Below, piece after piece: positions 5,130 to 11,138 of a stretch of 11,640 nucleotides of DNA. Each line of letters starts with the position of its first letter. The stretch's first letter is position 1. A program made the position numbers and the translations under genes. The DNA is from Prevotellaceae bacterium UBA3646 (lineage in GTDB: Bacteria > Bacteroidota > Bacteroidia > Bacteroidales > Bacteroidaceae), in assembly GCA_002373535.1 (NCBI GenBank), contig DFKL01000029.1, forward strand, positions 1 to 11,640. Direction: 5' to 3'. The notes under the pieces were generated by a model that worked only from the letters and a program-made list of their open reading frames with translations, had not been told where the DNA came from and searched no databases.

Positions 5130-7610
5130 TTAGATTGTTATTATCCTGGTCTTTGAAGTCTTTGATGTCTTTGCTGGGCCTGTATGCAGAAGTCTCTCGC
5201 ATAGCGGGTCCTCGACGAGTCGCTGTATTGCGCGTCGTAGCGGGCGTGCTCCGTATTGGACGTCGTATCCTTGTTCGGCTATACGGGCGCGTGTCTCTGC
5301 CTTCAGGCGAAGGGTGTAGCCCATCTCCTTGACGCGACGCTGCAGCGGCTTAAGCTCGATGTCTGCTATCTTGTCTATGTCGTCGCGGCTGAGCTGACCG
5401 AAATAGACTATGTCGTCGAGTCGGTTGAGAAACTCGGGCGAGAACTGTTTCTTGACGGCTTTCTGTATTATCTCCTGGACGCGTGTGTCGTCGTAACCGT
5501 CGTTTTTCCGGTCGCTTGTGTTGAATCCGACGGTATTCTGGAATTCCTTGGCCTGTCTGGTCCCGCAATTGCTGGTCATTATGATGACTGTGTTGCGAAA
5601 ATCGATGGTGGTGCCGTTGCCATCGGTGAGGCGTCCTTCGTCCATGACTTGGAGCAGGACATTGAAGATGTCTGTATGTGCCTTCTCAATCTCGTCCAGC
5701 AGGACTATGCTGTATGGCTTACGCCTGACGCGTTCGGTGAGTTGTCCGCCTTCTTCGTATCCCACGTATCCCGGAGGGGCTCCGGTCATCCTGCTGACGG
5801 TATGTTTCTCTCCGTATTCGCTCATGTCTACGCGTATCAGGCTTGCCTCGCTGCCGAACATCTCGAGTGCAAGGCGCTTGGCGAGGTATGTCTTGCCTAC
5901 ACCGGTGGGGCCGACGAACAGGAAACTGCCGATGGGACGGTTGGGGTCTTTGAGACCTACACGGCTCCTCTGTATTGCGCGGGCAACACGGCTGACTGCC
6001 TGGCGTTGACCGATGATGCTCTGGTTGAGTGACTCCTCGAGCCTGACGAGACGCTTGTGCTCTTTGCTTCCTATGCGCTCGACCGGTATGCCGCTCATTA
6101 TACTGACGACGCCGGCGACGTCCTGAGCGTCTACGGTGGTGTCTTTGTCGTCCTGCATTTCTGCCCAGCGCCGGGTCATCATGTGGAGTATATTTTCCTT
6201 TTCCTGTATTTCGTCTCGCAGGTCGGCTGCGGTCTCGTAATTCTGTTCCTCAATTGCCATGTCCTTGCGTTCTTTCATGGCTTGCAGCTCTTGTTCCAAA
6301 TCCTGTATCTCCTGGTTTACGGGGACGTTGCCTATATGTACGCGTGCTCCTGCCTCGTCCATGGCGTCTATGGCCTTGTCAGGGAAACTGCGGTCGCTGA
6401 TATAGCGGGCTGTAAGGCGTACACAGGATCTGAGGGCTTCGTCTGTGTAGCGGACGTTGTGATATTTCTCGTATGCCGGTCGTAACTGCATGAGTATCTG
6501 CAGCGTCTCTTCGTGTGTGGTCTCTGCCACCATGACTTTCTGGAAACGACGGTCAAGGGCTCCGTCCTTTTCTATGGTCTTGCGGAATTCGTCTATGGTA
6601 GTGGCACCTATGCACTGAATCTGGCCTCGTGACAGTGCCGGCTTCATCATGTTTGCCGCATCCATGCTGCCACTGGCACCGCCGGCTCCGATAATGGTAT
6701 GGATCTCGTCTATGAAGATGATTACGTCGGGGTTGTTTTCGAGTTCGGTAATGATGTTCTTCAGCCGCTCCTCGAACTGGCCACGGTATTTGGTTCCTGC
6801 CACGACTCCGGCCATGTCCAGGGTGACGATGCGCTTGTCCCAAAGCAGTCGTGCAACGCGACGCTGGTCTATGCGCTGGGCAAGCCCCTCGACGATGGCG
6901 CTCTTGCCTACACCGGGTTCTCCGATAAGGATAGGGTTGTTCTTCTTGCGGCGTGTGAGTATCTGTACGACGCGCTCTATCTCTTTTTCACGGCCTACCA
7001 CAGGGTCGAGCTTGCCTTCATGCGCCATCTTGGTGAGGTCTGTACCGAAGTTGTCCAGGACTGGCGTCTTGCTCTTGCCGGCGGACGGTTGCTTCGTGTT
7101 GTCTTCCCTGTCTGCGTCTGCTCCGCTCATTTCGAATTGCTTGTCGCCAGAAATCGTCTGGCCGTCGGAATATCTGTCAAGGGGTATCCCGCAGACCTTT
7201 TCCATCGTCAGACCGTGTTCCTGCAATATCCGTTGCAGGGTGCTCCCCTGATCCTTGACCATGGCTTTCAGCAGATGCTCTGTGTCTACGACGGCAGAAT
7301 GCTGCGCCCTGGCTTCGAGTATGGTTAGCCGCATCAGGCGGTTGGCTTCGGCTGTAAGATCCATCTGCCGGCTGACATGGTTGCCTTTGTGCCCGTGCTC
7401 GCGGATGAAGCTTTCCAGGTGTAGCTTGAGTGACGTGAGGTCTGGTTGGATAGAGGTCATGATAGTCTTGGCCTTGCTGACATTTTGGCGCAGCATGGCC
7501 AGGAGCAGGTGTTCGGGTGACACAATGTCACAATCCGTGCGCTCGGCTTCTTCGCGAGAGAAACCGAACACGGTGTTCATATCGTCTGAAAATCTGTTGT
7601 CTGTTATCAT
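5130..7610 (-). CDS. clpC: Clp protease ATP-binding subunit ClpC (AAA+ unfoldase)
   Basis: An 826-residue Hsp100 protein with two AAA+ modules. It unfolds proteins and feeds them to ClpP. The Clp N-domain repeats cover about 10-145. Module 1 has Walker A GEPGVGKS (230-237), pore loop KYRG (274-277), Walker B VIIFIDE (296-302) and arginine finger RR (354-355). The short middle region holds a UVR-type motif (about 443-475, NYETAADLRDEI). This marks ClpC rather than ClpB, whose middle domain is a much longer coiled coil. Module 2 has Walker A GPTGVGKT (567-574), pore loop GYVGY (614-618), Walker B IVLLDE (635-640) and sensor 2 GARPLRR (787-793). The VGFN loop at 694-697 corresponds to the ClpP-docking loop, so a proteolytic partner is expected; clpP is not in this window. 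The tail KTSKTSKT is encoded by a 9-base tandem repeat. The ATG at 7610 lies about 39 bases after the start predicted from a sigma-54-type promoter. It is first gene of the clpC-htpG-nadE unit. Confidence 0.95.
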   Translation of the reverse strand: MITDNRFSDDMNTVFGFSREEAERTDCDIVSPEHLLLAMLRQNVSKAKTIMTSIQPDLTSLKLHLESFIREHGHKGNHVSRQMDLTAEANRLMRLTILEARAQHSAVVDTEHLLKAMVKDQGSTLQRILQEHGLTMEKVCGIPLDRYSDGQTISGDKQFEMSGADADREDNTKQPSAGKSKTPVLDNFGTDLTKMAHEGKLDPVVGREKEIERVVQILTRRKKNNPILIGEPGVGKSAIVEGLAQRIDQRRVARLLWDKRIVTLDMAGVVAGTKYRGQFEERLKNIITELENNPDVIIFIDEIHTIIGAGGASGSMDAANMMKPALSRGQIQCIGATTIDEFRKTIEKDGALDRRFQKVMVAETTHEETLQILMQLRPAYEKYHNVRYTDEALRSCVRLTARYISDRSFPDKAIDAMDEAGARVHIGNVPVNQEIQDLEQELQAMKERKDMAIEEQNYETAADLRDEIQEKENILHMMTRRWAEMQDDKDTTVDAQDVAGVVSIMSGIPVERIGSKEHKRLVRLEESLNQSIIGQRQAVSRVARAIQRSRVGLKDPNRPIGSFLFVGPTGVGKTYLAKRLALEMFGSEASLIRVDMSEYGEKHTVSRMTGAPPGYVGYEEGGQLTERVRRKPYSIVLLDEIEKAHTDIFNVLLQVMDEGRLTDGNGTTIDFRNTVIIMTSNCGTRQAKEFQNTVGFNTSDRKNDGYDDTRVQEIIQKAVKKQFSPEFLNRLDDIVYFGQLSRDDIDKIADIELKPLQRRVKEMGYTLRLKAETRARIAEQGYDVQYGARPLRRAIQRLVEDPLCERLLHTGPAKTSKTSKTRIITI
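5149..5175 (-). repeat. three tandem 9-bp units in the clpC 3' end
   Basis: On the plus strand the units are GTCTTTGAA, GTCTTTGAT and GTCTTTGCT, seven identical bases followed by two variable ones. In clpC they encode the tail AKTSKTSKT at residues 813-821, beyond the folded C-terminal region. A unit multiple of three allows copy number to change without a frameshift. Confidence 0.8.
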
Positions 7611-7659
7611 TTAATATATATAGTGGATGGTTGTGTCTCTGATTTTTCTGATATTAATC

Positions 7660-7676
7660 AGCAATTTCCATGCCAA
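7660..7676 (-). promoter_or_regulatory. sigma-54 (-24/-12) type promoter before clpC
   Basis: The minus strand reads TTGGCATGGAAATTGCT. This matches the sigma-54 consensus TTGGCACG-N4-TTGCW at every specified base but one, with the diagnostic GG and GC separated by exactly 10 bases. A start site about 12 bases beyond the GC would fall near 7649, leaving a leader of roughly 39 bases to the clpC ATG. No TAnnTTTG sigma-A element facing clpC is visible between 7611 and 7720. Sigma-54 needs an activator of the NtrC type, and no such gene is in this window. The match is direct; use in the cell is inference. Confidence 0.6.
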
Positions 7677-7716
7677 ACTGTTGAATTATGTCTGATAAGA
7701 TTTGGCAGTTTGCCAT
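7670..7716. repeat. inverted repeat bridging the clpC and tRNA promoters
   Basis: ATGCCAAACTG (7670-7680) and CAGTTTGCCAT (7706-7716) are reverse complements at 10 of 11 positions with a 25-base spacer. The right arm lies in a smaller palindrome TGGCA-GTT-TGCCA (7703-7715). The left arm contains the -24 part of the sigma-54-type element, and the right arm begins inside the region next to the -33 TTTG of the tRNA promoter. It could be a binding site for a regulator, but this is not established. Confidence 0.5.
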
Positions 7717-7732
7717 AAATGCATTACCTTTG
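7701..7732 (+). promoter_or_regulatory. Bacteroidota sigma-A promoter for tRNA-Arg
   Basis: The -33 element TTTG (7701-7704) and -7 element TACCTTTG (7725-7732) are separated by 20 bases, an exact fit to the Bacteroidota consensus TTTG-N19-21-TAnnTTTG. Transcription would begin near 7739, giving a 5' leader of about 42 bases before the mature tRNA. Confidence 0.85.
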
Positions 7733-7780
7733 CAGTCGGTTTCGGAGATATGCTTCAGGTGTGTCTGAAACAAAAAGGAT

Positions 7781-7855
7781 GGTTCCGTAGCTCAGTCGGA
7801 TCAGAGCAACAGCCTTCTAAGCTGTGGGTCCCGGGTTCGAGCCCCGGCGGAATCA
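7781..7855 (+). tRNA. tRNA-Arg, anticodon UCU
   Basis: The 75-base cloverleaf folds completely. The acceptor stem GGTTCCG pairs with CGGAATC (one G-U). The D stem is GCTC/GAGC, the anticodon stem ACAGC/GCTGT and the T stem CCGGG/CCCGG with loop TTCGAGC. The seven-base anticodon loop CTTCTAA (7814-7820) places TCT at 7816-7818, reading AGA and, by wobble, AGG arginine codons. The discriminator base is A7855, and the next bases are CTG, so the 3' CCA is not encoded and must be added by the nucleotidyltransferase. It has its own promoter and terminator, so it is a single-tRNA transcript. No integrated element follows it. Confidence 0.96.
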
Positions 7856-7859
7856 CTGG

Positions 7860-7884
7860 AAAGCCTCCTTACGGGGGCTTTTTT
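7860..7884 (+). terminator. intrinsic terminator of tRNA-Arg
   Basis: AAGCCTCC (7861-7868) pairs with GGGGGCTT (7873-7880), with one G-U and a TTAC loop, followed by further Ts to 7884. It begins 5 bases after the mature tRNA end. The stop of the converging 159-residue gene lies only 9 bases beyond, so the same hairpin may help end that transcript too, although its minus-strand U-tract is short. Confidence 0.88.
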
Positions 7885-7892
7885 CGTCTCTG

Positions 7893-8372
7893 TCATGCGG
7901 TCTCTATCTCCAGTCCTATTTTCAAAAGTGTGTCTATAGCGTTGAGTATGGCAACTTTCTGCACCGTCGTCGTCTTTCCGATCAGGAAGTATCCCGGCTT
8001 GATGAAGATGTGGTTTCTGATGTATCTTCGCTTTAGTGTCTCGTCTGTATGTATGACCGGATTGCGTCCTACTTTCAGGTCAAGGCTGACAATCCGCTCC
8101 GGACCTATCTCTTTTATTGCAGAATGAAATGTCGCCTGATTGTTTCTTCGCTGTATCATCCTGCCGTCTGGGAGGATGATTCGCATGGTGCGTCTCTTCC
8201 TGCCTTCCCAACGGATGAGCTGTTCCTCGGTCATCCTGGATTTCCTGCGTTCAATGTTCCTGCGTTCGGTAGTCCTTATTATTCCTGCTATGTGTGTCAG
8301 CAGGGCTTGCGGAACAGGATAGTCCAGGTCGCAGAGTACATTGTAGGTTTTCTTGAGGTCGCCGAGCTTCAT
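7893..8372 (-). CDS. uncharacterised basic protein, 159 residues
   Basis: I do not recognise a named function. The ATG at 8372 overlaps the DUF4491 stop as ATGA, which fixes the start and implies translational coupling. A longer in-frame reading up to 8567 only shadows the upstream gene. The protein is very basic in its middle (TTERRNIERRKSR at 34-46, GRKRRTMR at 57-64). The C-terminal part, about 62-157, contains ILPDGRMIQRRNNQATF (66-82), IKEIGPERIVSL (86-97) and a late Y-x(17)-I-x(2)-L pattern. It resembles, from memory, a small domain seen in many hypothetical Bacteroidota proteins with DGT-NATDTF, IGxERV and LGL-V motifs near the C-terminus. No signal peptide or membrane segment is present, so it is cytoplasmic and, given its charge, may bind nucleic acid; that is inference. 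It is the last gene of nnrD-DUF4491-this gene and converges on the tRNA. Confidence 0.75.
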   Translation of the reverse strand: MKLGDLKKTYNVLCDLDYPVPQALLTHIAGIIRTTERRNIERRKSRMTEEQLIRWEGRKRRTMRIILPDGRMIQRRNNQATFHSAIKEIGPERIVSLDLKVGRNPVIHTDETLKRRYIRNHIFIKPGYFLIGKTTTVQKVAILNAIDTLLKIGLEIETA

Positions 8373-8665
8373 TGGTAGTCGTCCTTTCTGTTTGGGTTCC
8401 TGGGGAACCATCCTCGCATTACGCGCTTGCGCTGTTCGAATATTTCGAGGACGCTCCATAGGGACGAGCATCCGGCAATGCCGATAACCGAGGCTGTCAA
8501 TATGTCTGACACGAACAGGGATATTATCAGAAGGGTCGTGCCGACGATGGCAAATACGGGCCAGCATCTGACACCGAAGTAGTATTCCGACTTTATGACT
8601 ATCGGATGAAACAGTCCGATGATGAGGAATGTTATTACTGCAATGATGAGTCCTTCGAAGTACAT
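8369..8665 (-). CDS. DUF4491 family small membrane protein
   Basis: A 98-residue integral inner-membrane protein with three hydrophobic segments: about 4-24 (GLIIAVITFLIIGLFHPIVI), 34-52 and 55-76. The motifs LIIGLFHPIVIKSEYYFG (14-31), the central cysteine and tryptophan RCWPVF (33-38), SSLWSVLEIFEQRKRV (67-82) and the ending GWFPRNPNRK (85-94) match the Bacteroidota DUF4491 family. The family has no known function. The ATG at 8665 lies 5 bases after the nnrD stop. The longer in-frame reading to 8884 is antisense-like composition inside nnrD and is rejected. Its stop overlaps the next ATG by four bases. The tight packing suggests one transcript, but the biochemical link between a hydrate dehydratase and this membrane protein is unclear. 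Confidence 0.88.
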   Translation of the reverse strand: MYFEGLIIAVITFLIIGLFHPIVIKSEYYFGVRCWPVFAIVGTTLLIISLFVSDILTASVIGIAGCSSLWSVLEIFEQRKRVMRGWFPRNPNRKDDYQ

Positions 8666-8670
8666 TTGTA

Positions 8671-9462
8671 TTACATGATTTTTAAGTTGTCTGCGATGTC
8701 TGATGCGGTCATGCTGTACTGGCCATACAGCGAAGCGGCCTTGTCTCCGGCAAGTGCATGGAACGATACTCCAAGTATGGCTGCGTCGACAGTGTCGTAA
8801 CCTTGTGCAAGAAAGCCGAGGATGATGCCTGTAAGCACGTCGCCACTGCCTGCCGTAGCCATTCCGCTGTTGCCCCATGGACATAGGTAGGTCTGGCCTT
8901 GGGCGGCTATGGTTGTGCCGTGTCCTTTCATGACGAGCGTAACCCGGCTGAAATCCATACCGGACTTCTGCAGGCGTGCGAATTCGCCGGAATGTGGGGT
9001 TATTATTGTCTTGTCAGGGAGGTCTTTCCACCATCCGGGATTCATGGACAGGATGTTGAGTGCGTCTGCGTCTATGACGGTGGGGGTGTCGTAATGTCGT
9101 GCTATGAGAAGCTGGTCATGTACGGCAGTGGCTGTGGCCGGCTCCGTGCCAAGTCCGGGGCCTATGCCGAGAGCTTTGTATTGTATGAGGTCCGTTGCCT
9201 GTGTAAACATGACGGGGCTGCTGTCGTGCTGAATGACAGCTTCCGGCACGGTGACCTGCATTATGTCGTTGTTGCGTCGCGGGATGTGTACCGTGAGTTT
9301 TCCGGCCCCGCTGCGCATGAAGGCACGCGAGGCAAGGATGCAGGCTCCGGCCATTCCGTATTTTCCTGCTATGAGCAATGCATGGCCGAATGTTCCTTTG
9401 TGGCCGTCAACCGGCCTTGGCTTGAGCTTGTCATGCAGTGCGTCCAATGTGATTTCTTTCAT
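8671..9462 (-). CDS. nnrD: ADP-dependent NAD(P)H-hydrate dehydratase (stand-alone NnrD)
   Basis: A 263-residue ribokinase-like enzyme that repairs damaged cofactors by converting the S form of NADHX or NADPHX back to NAD(P)H at the expense of ADP, in the cytoplasm. Visible motifs are KGTFGHALLIAGKYGMAGA (22-40), GIGPGLG (99-105), TVIDADALN (128-136), ITPHSGEFARL (154-164), MKGHGTTI (178-185) and NSGMATAGSGDVLTG (198-212), where D208 is the catalytic base. The protein starts right at the dehydratase domain. In many Bacteroidota, as I recall, this domain is fused behind an NADHX epimerase (NnrE, YjeF-N) domain in a bifunctional protein of about 500 residues; no such domain lies upstream here, where only 144 AT-rich bases separate it from the MazG-like gene. 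The length agrees with single-domain forms such as B. subtilis YxkO. It heads the operon with DUF4491 and the 159-residue protein. Confidence 0.93.
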   Translation of the reverse strand: MKEITLDALHDKLKPRPVDGHKGTFGHALLIAGKYGMAGACILASRAFMRSGAGKLTVHIPRRNNDIMQVTVPEAVIQHDSSPVMFTQATDLIQYKALGIGPGLGTEPATATAVHDQLLIARHYDTPTVIDADALNILSMNPGWWKDLPDKTIITPHSGEFARLQKSGMDFSRVTLVMKGHGTTIAAQGQTYLCPWGNSGMATAGSGDVLTGIILGFLAQGYDTVDAAILGVSFHALAGDKAASLYGQYSMTASDIADNLKIM

Positions 9463-9485
9463 CCAGGATGTCGTAATTATGGGCG

Positions 9486-9493
9486 TAAAGGTA
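9486..9493 (-). promoter_or_regulatory. possible -7 element for nnrD
   Basis: The minus strand reads TACCTTTA, one mismatch from TAnnTTTG and very like the tRNA element TACCTTTG. It would give a start near 9479 and a leader of about 16 bases. No convincing -33 TTTG is found at the expected distance, so this is tentative. Confidence 0.3.
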
Positions 9494-9578
9494 ATAGTTT
9501 AATTACAGAAACTGTGCATATTTTCAAATTAGAAATTAAAATTCCTGTCTTTTGACTCTTTTTTTCGTGAGGAAATGG

Positions 9579-9586
9579 TACATTCG
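9579..9586 (+). promoter_or_regulatory. possible -7 element for the MazG-like gene
   Basis: TACATTCG differs from TAnnTTTG at one base. TTTTG at 9550-9554 may serve as the -33 element, although the 24-base spacing is longer than usual. If used, transcription starts near 9593, which argues for the ATG at 9607 and against the in-frame GTG at 9586. Confidence 0.35.
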
Positions 9587-9606
9587 TGTCGGTAAACCTA
9601 TCTATA

Positions 9607-9945
9607 ATGCAACAAAACATAACGATTGCGGATGCGCAGCAGATGGTAGACTCCTGGATCAGGAACTACGGAGTGCGGTATTTCAGTGAGTTGACCAATA
9701 TGGCTGTCCTTACTGAGGAGGTCGGGGAGCTGGCACGTGTCATGTCGAGGAAATATGGGGACCAGTCTTTCAAGGAGGGTGAGAACAGGAATCCTGCAGA
9801 CGAGATGGCTGACATCCTTTGGGTCCTGCTCTGTCTGGCCAATCAGACGGGTGTCGATTTGACTCAAGCTTTTATTGACAATATCCGTAAGAAAACATCG
9901 AGAGACAGGAATCGTCACGTCTGCAACCCAAAACTGCGGCCGTAA
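9607..9945 (+). CDS. MazG-like nucleotide pyrophosphohydrolase
   Basis: A 112-residue all-alpha protein of the MazG/dUTPase-like superfamily, whose members hydrolyse nucleoside triphosphates to monophosphate and pyrophosphate and so clear unwanted nucleotides. The Mg-binding signature EExxE-x(12-28)-ExxD is present: EEVGE at 37-41 and EMAD at 66-69, separated by 24 residues. The surrounding text (SWIRNYGVRYFSELTNM at 16-32, WVLLCLANQTGVDL at 72-85, a basic R/K-rich C-terminus) fits the short single-domain Bacteroidota group. I prefer the ATG at 9607 because a GTG start at 9586 would add seven residues outside the usual domain and would overlap the likely promoter. It is transcribed away from nnrD and converges on the TPR gene, with 53 bases between and no clear terminator. 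Its substrate cannot be told from sequence. Confidence 0.87.
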   Translation: MQQNITIADAQQMVDSWIRNYGVRYFSELTNMAVLTEEVGELARVMSRKYGDQSFKEGENRNPADEMADILWVLLCLANQTGVDLTQAFIDNIRKKTSRDRNRHVCNPKLRP

Positions 9946-9998
9946 AACATACCTGTGTCATCATGAGCGCTCCTTGCCAAACTTGCCGGCAGATGTCG

Positions 9999-11138
9999 TT
10001 AATATCTGTTGCTGCAGTTTATGTAATCTTCGGGTTTTAAGCTTGATGGGAATATGTTCCTGAAGTGTCGCTTCATATCTTCGGGGTTGAGTCTGGCTCC
10101 AATGACGAGCGCTTGTCGGTAGAGTTCTGTCTTGTCCGTGTAATACAGACAATATGCAAGCGGCGCAACTGTCTGGCGTGCTATTTTCATGGATTCCTCG
10201 TTACTGTCGTCTTTTAATGCCGAATATAGGACAATGCCCAGGTAGTATGATGCCTGGTCGTAATATTCGCAATCCATGTATGCCAGTCCGATGAGTCGGG
10301 CGCTGTGGTAGTATTTCTCATTGTCTTGCAGGGCTGTCTCAAAACAGCGTCCTGCCTCTGTGGGCTTGCCTGATATGAGGTATATGTGGCCGAGAAGTAT
10401 CTTGTAGTCTATAGGAAACTGCGGGTCGTTGGCTTTATTTGCGCTGTCCAGTGCGGATATAGCTTCGTCAAGGTTGCCGCAGTGTGCTTCGGTAAATGCC
10501 TGCTGTAGCAGGATCTGTGGCAGTTCCATGCTGTCGGGCGGACATGTTTCACGTGCGTGCCTAAGCTGGATGTTGGCTTCTTCGTATCGTTGCAGAAAAC
10601 ATAGGTTGACGGCAGAATGGTATAGTGTAAGCTCGTCGTCTGGCTGTCTGGCAAGTATCCTGTCGTAATGCTCCTGTGCCTCGGTATATCTTTCCTGTTG
10701 GCTGACGGAATAGGCGAGCGTGAGTAGTGCCTGTTGGTTGTCTGGCTCTATGGCCAGGGCAAATTCGCACGAATCCTCGGACTGTGCATATAGTTCCAGC
10801 TGTGCTTGCGCCTCTGCCAGGTTCAGCCATGACTCGATGTCGTAGGGGTCATTGTCCAGGGCTTTGTTGACCCATGGTATTGCTTCCTCGTATCTGCCCA
10901 GGTCATACAGGATGTCTCCCATCATGGTTACCGGTTCGCAGGAATCTGGGTGCAGTTCCAAGGCTCGCTTCGTGGCATCGATTGCCTTCTCGTCCTCTCC
11001 TTGTGTCATATAATAGTCGGCAAGGTCGCACAATTCGTCGGCATCAAGATAGATCCTGTGCCCATATTCCAGGTTGTACTCATATTGAGCAAGCAATTCC
11101 CGGAACTCCTCGCTTTCAAAATAACGGTCGTCGTCCAT
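9999..11138 (-). CDS. cytoplasmic tetratricopeptide repeat protein
   Basis: A 379-residue protein made almost wholly of about eight TPR helical hairpins from residue 34 to about 310. Typical repeat text includes GEDEKAIDATKRALELHPDS (47-66), GRYEEAIPWVNKALDNDPYD (81-100), ERYTEAQEHYDRILARQPDD (149-168) and GKPTEAGRCFETALQDN (257-273). The N-terminus is strongly acidic (MDDDRYFESEEF), and the end, about 311-379, is a distinct helical tail. No signal peptide or membrane segment is present, so a cytosolic scaffold binding protein partners is expected; the partner is unknown. Its ATG overlaps the glnS stop by one base (TAATG), so it is translated from the glnS transcript by termination-reinitiation, and may have a role tied to expression of that gene only by position. 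Confidence 0.9.
   Translation of the reverse strand: MDDDRYFESEEFRELLAQYEYNLEYGHRIYLDADELCDLADYYMTQGEDEKAIDATKRALELHPDSCEPVTMMGDILYDLGRYEEAIPWVNKALDNDPYDIESWLNLAEAQAQLELYAQSEDSCEFALAIEPDNQQALLTLAYSVSQQERYTEAQEHYDRILARQPDDELTLYHSAVNLCFLQRYEEANIQLRHARETCPPDSMELPQILLQQAFTEAHCGNLDEAISALDSANKANDPQFPIDYKILLGHIYLISGKPTEAGRCFETALQDNEKYYHSARLIGLAYMDCEYYDQASYYLGIVLYSALKDDSNEESMKIARQTVAPLAYCLYYTDKTELYRQALVIGARLNPEDMKRHFRNIFPSSLKPEDYINCSNRY

Noticed and set aside
4769..5332. Plus-strand open frame of 187 codons spanning the htpG-clpC junction
   Set aside because: It is antisense to two conserved genes and acidic or hydrophobic without any motif.
5256..6032. Open frame of 258 codons on the plus strand opposite clpC
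   Set aside because: It lies wholly antisense to the conserved second AAA+ module of clpC, shows no domain, and its Cys/Val/Leu-rich composition is typical of a reverse-complement shadow.
6649..7328. Two overlapping plus-strand open frames (about 200 and 209 codons) opposite clpC
   Set aside because: Both are antisense to the first AAA+ module and N-domain; no recognisable protein features or promoter.
7781..7855. tRNA-Arg as an integration site for a mobile element
   Set aside because: No integrase gene, no repeated tRNA 3' end and no foreign-looking DNA follow the tRNA; ordinary genes flank it.
7702..8127. Plus-strand open frame covering the tRNA-Arg gene
   Set aside because: It translates the tRNA and its terminator and then runs antisense to the 159-residue gene.
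8373..8567. N-terminal extension of the 159-residue protein into DUF4491
   Set aside because: It is an out-of-frame reading of DUF4491, and the ATGA overlap at 8369-8372 gives a natural start.
8666..8884. N-terminal extension of the DUF4491 frame into nnrD
   Set aside because: The extension is Arg/His-rich out-of-frame reading of nnrD; the known family start is at 8665.
8899..9555. Plus-strand open frame of 218 codons opposite nnrD
   Set aside because: It covers the conserved nnrD gene in antisense and has no family features.
9983..9992. Palindrome TGCCGGCA between the MazG-like and TPR genes as a terminator
   Set aside because: It has no loop-stem length or U-tract to act as a terminator; an 8-base palindrome is common by chance.
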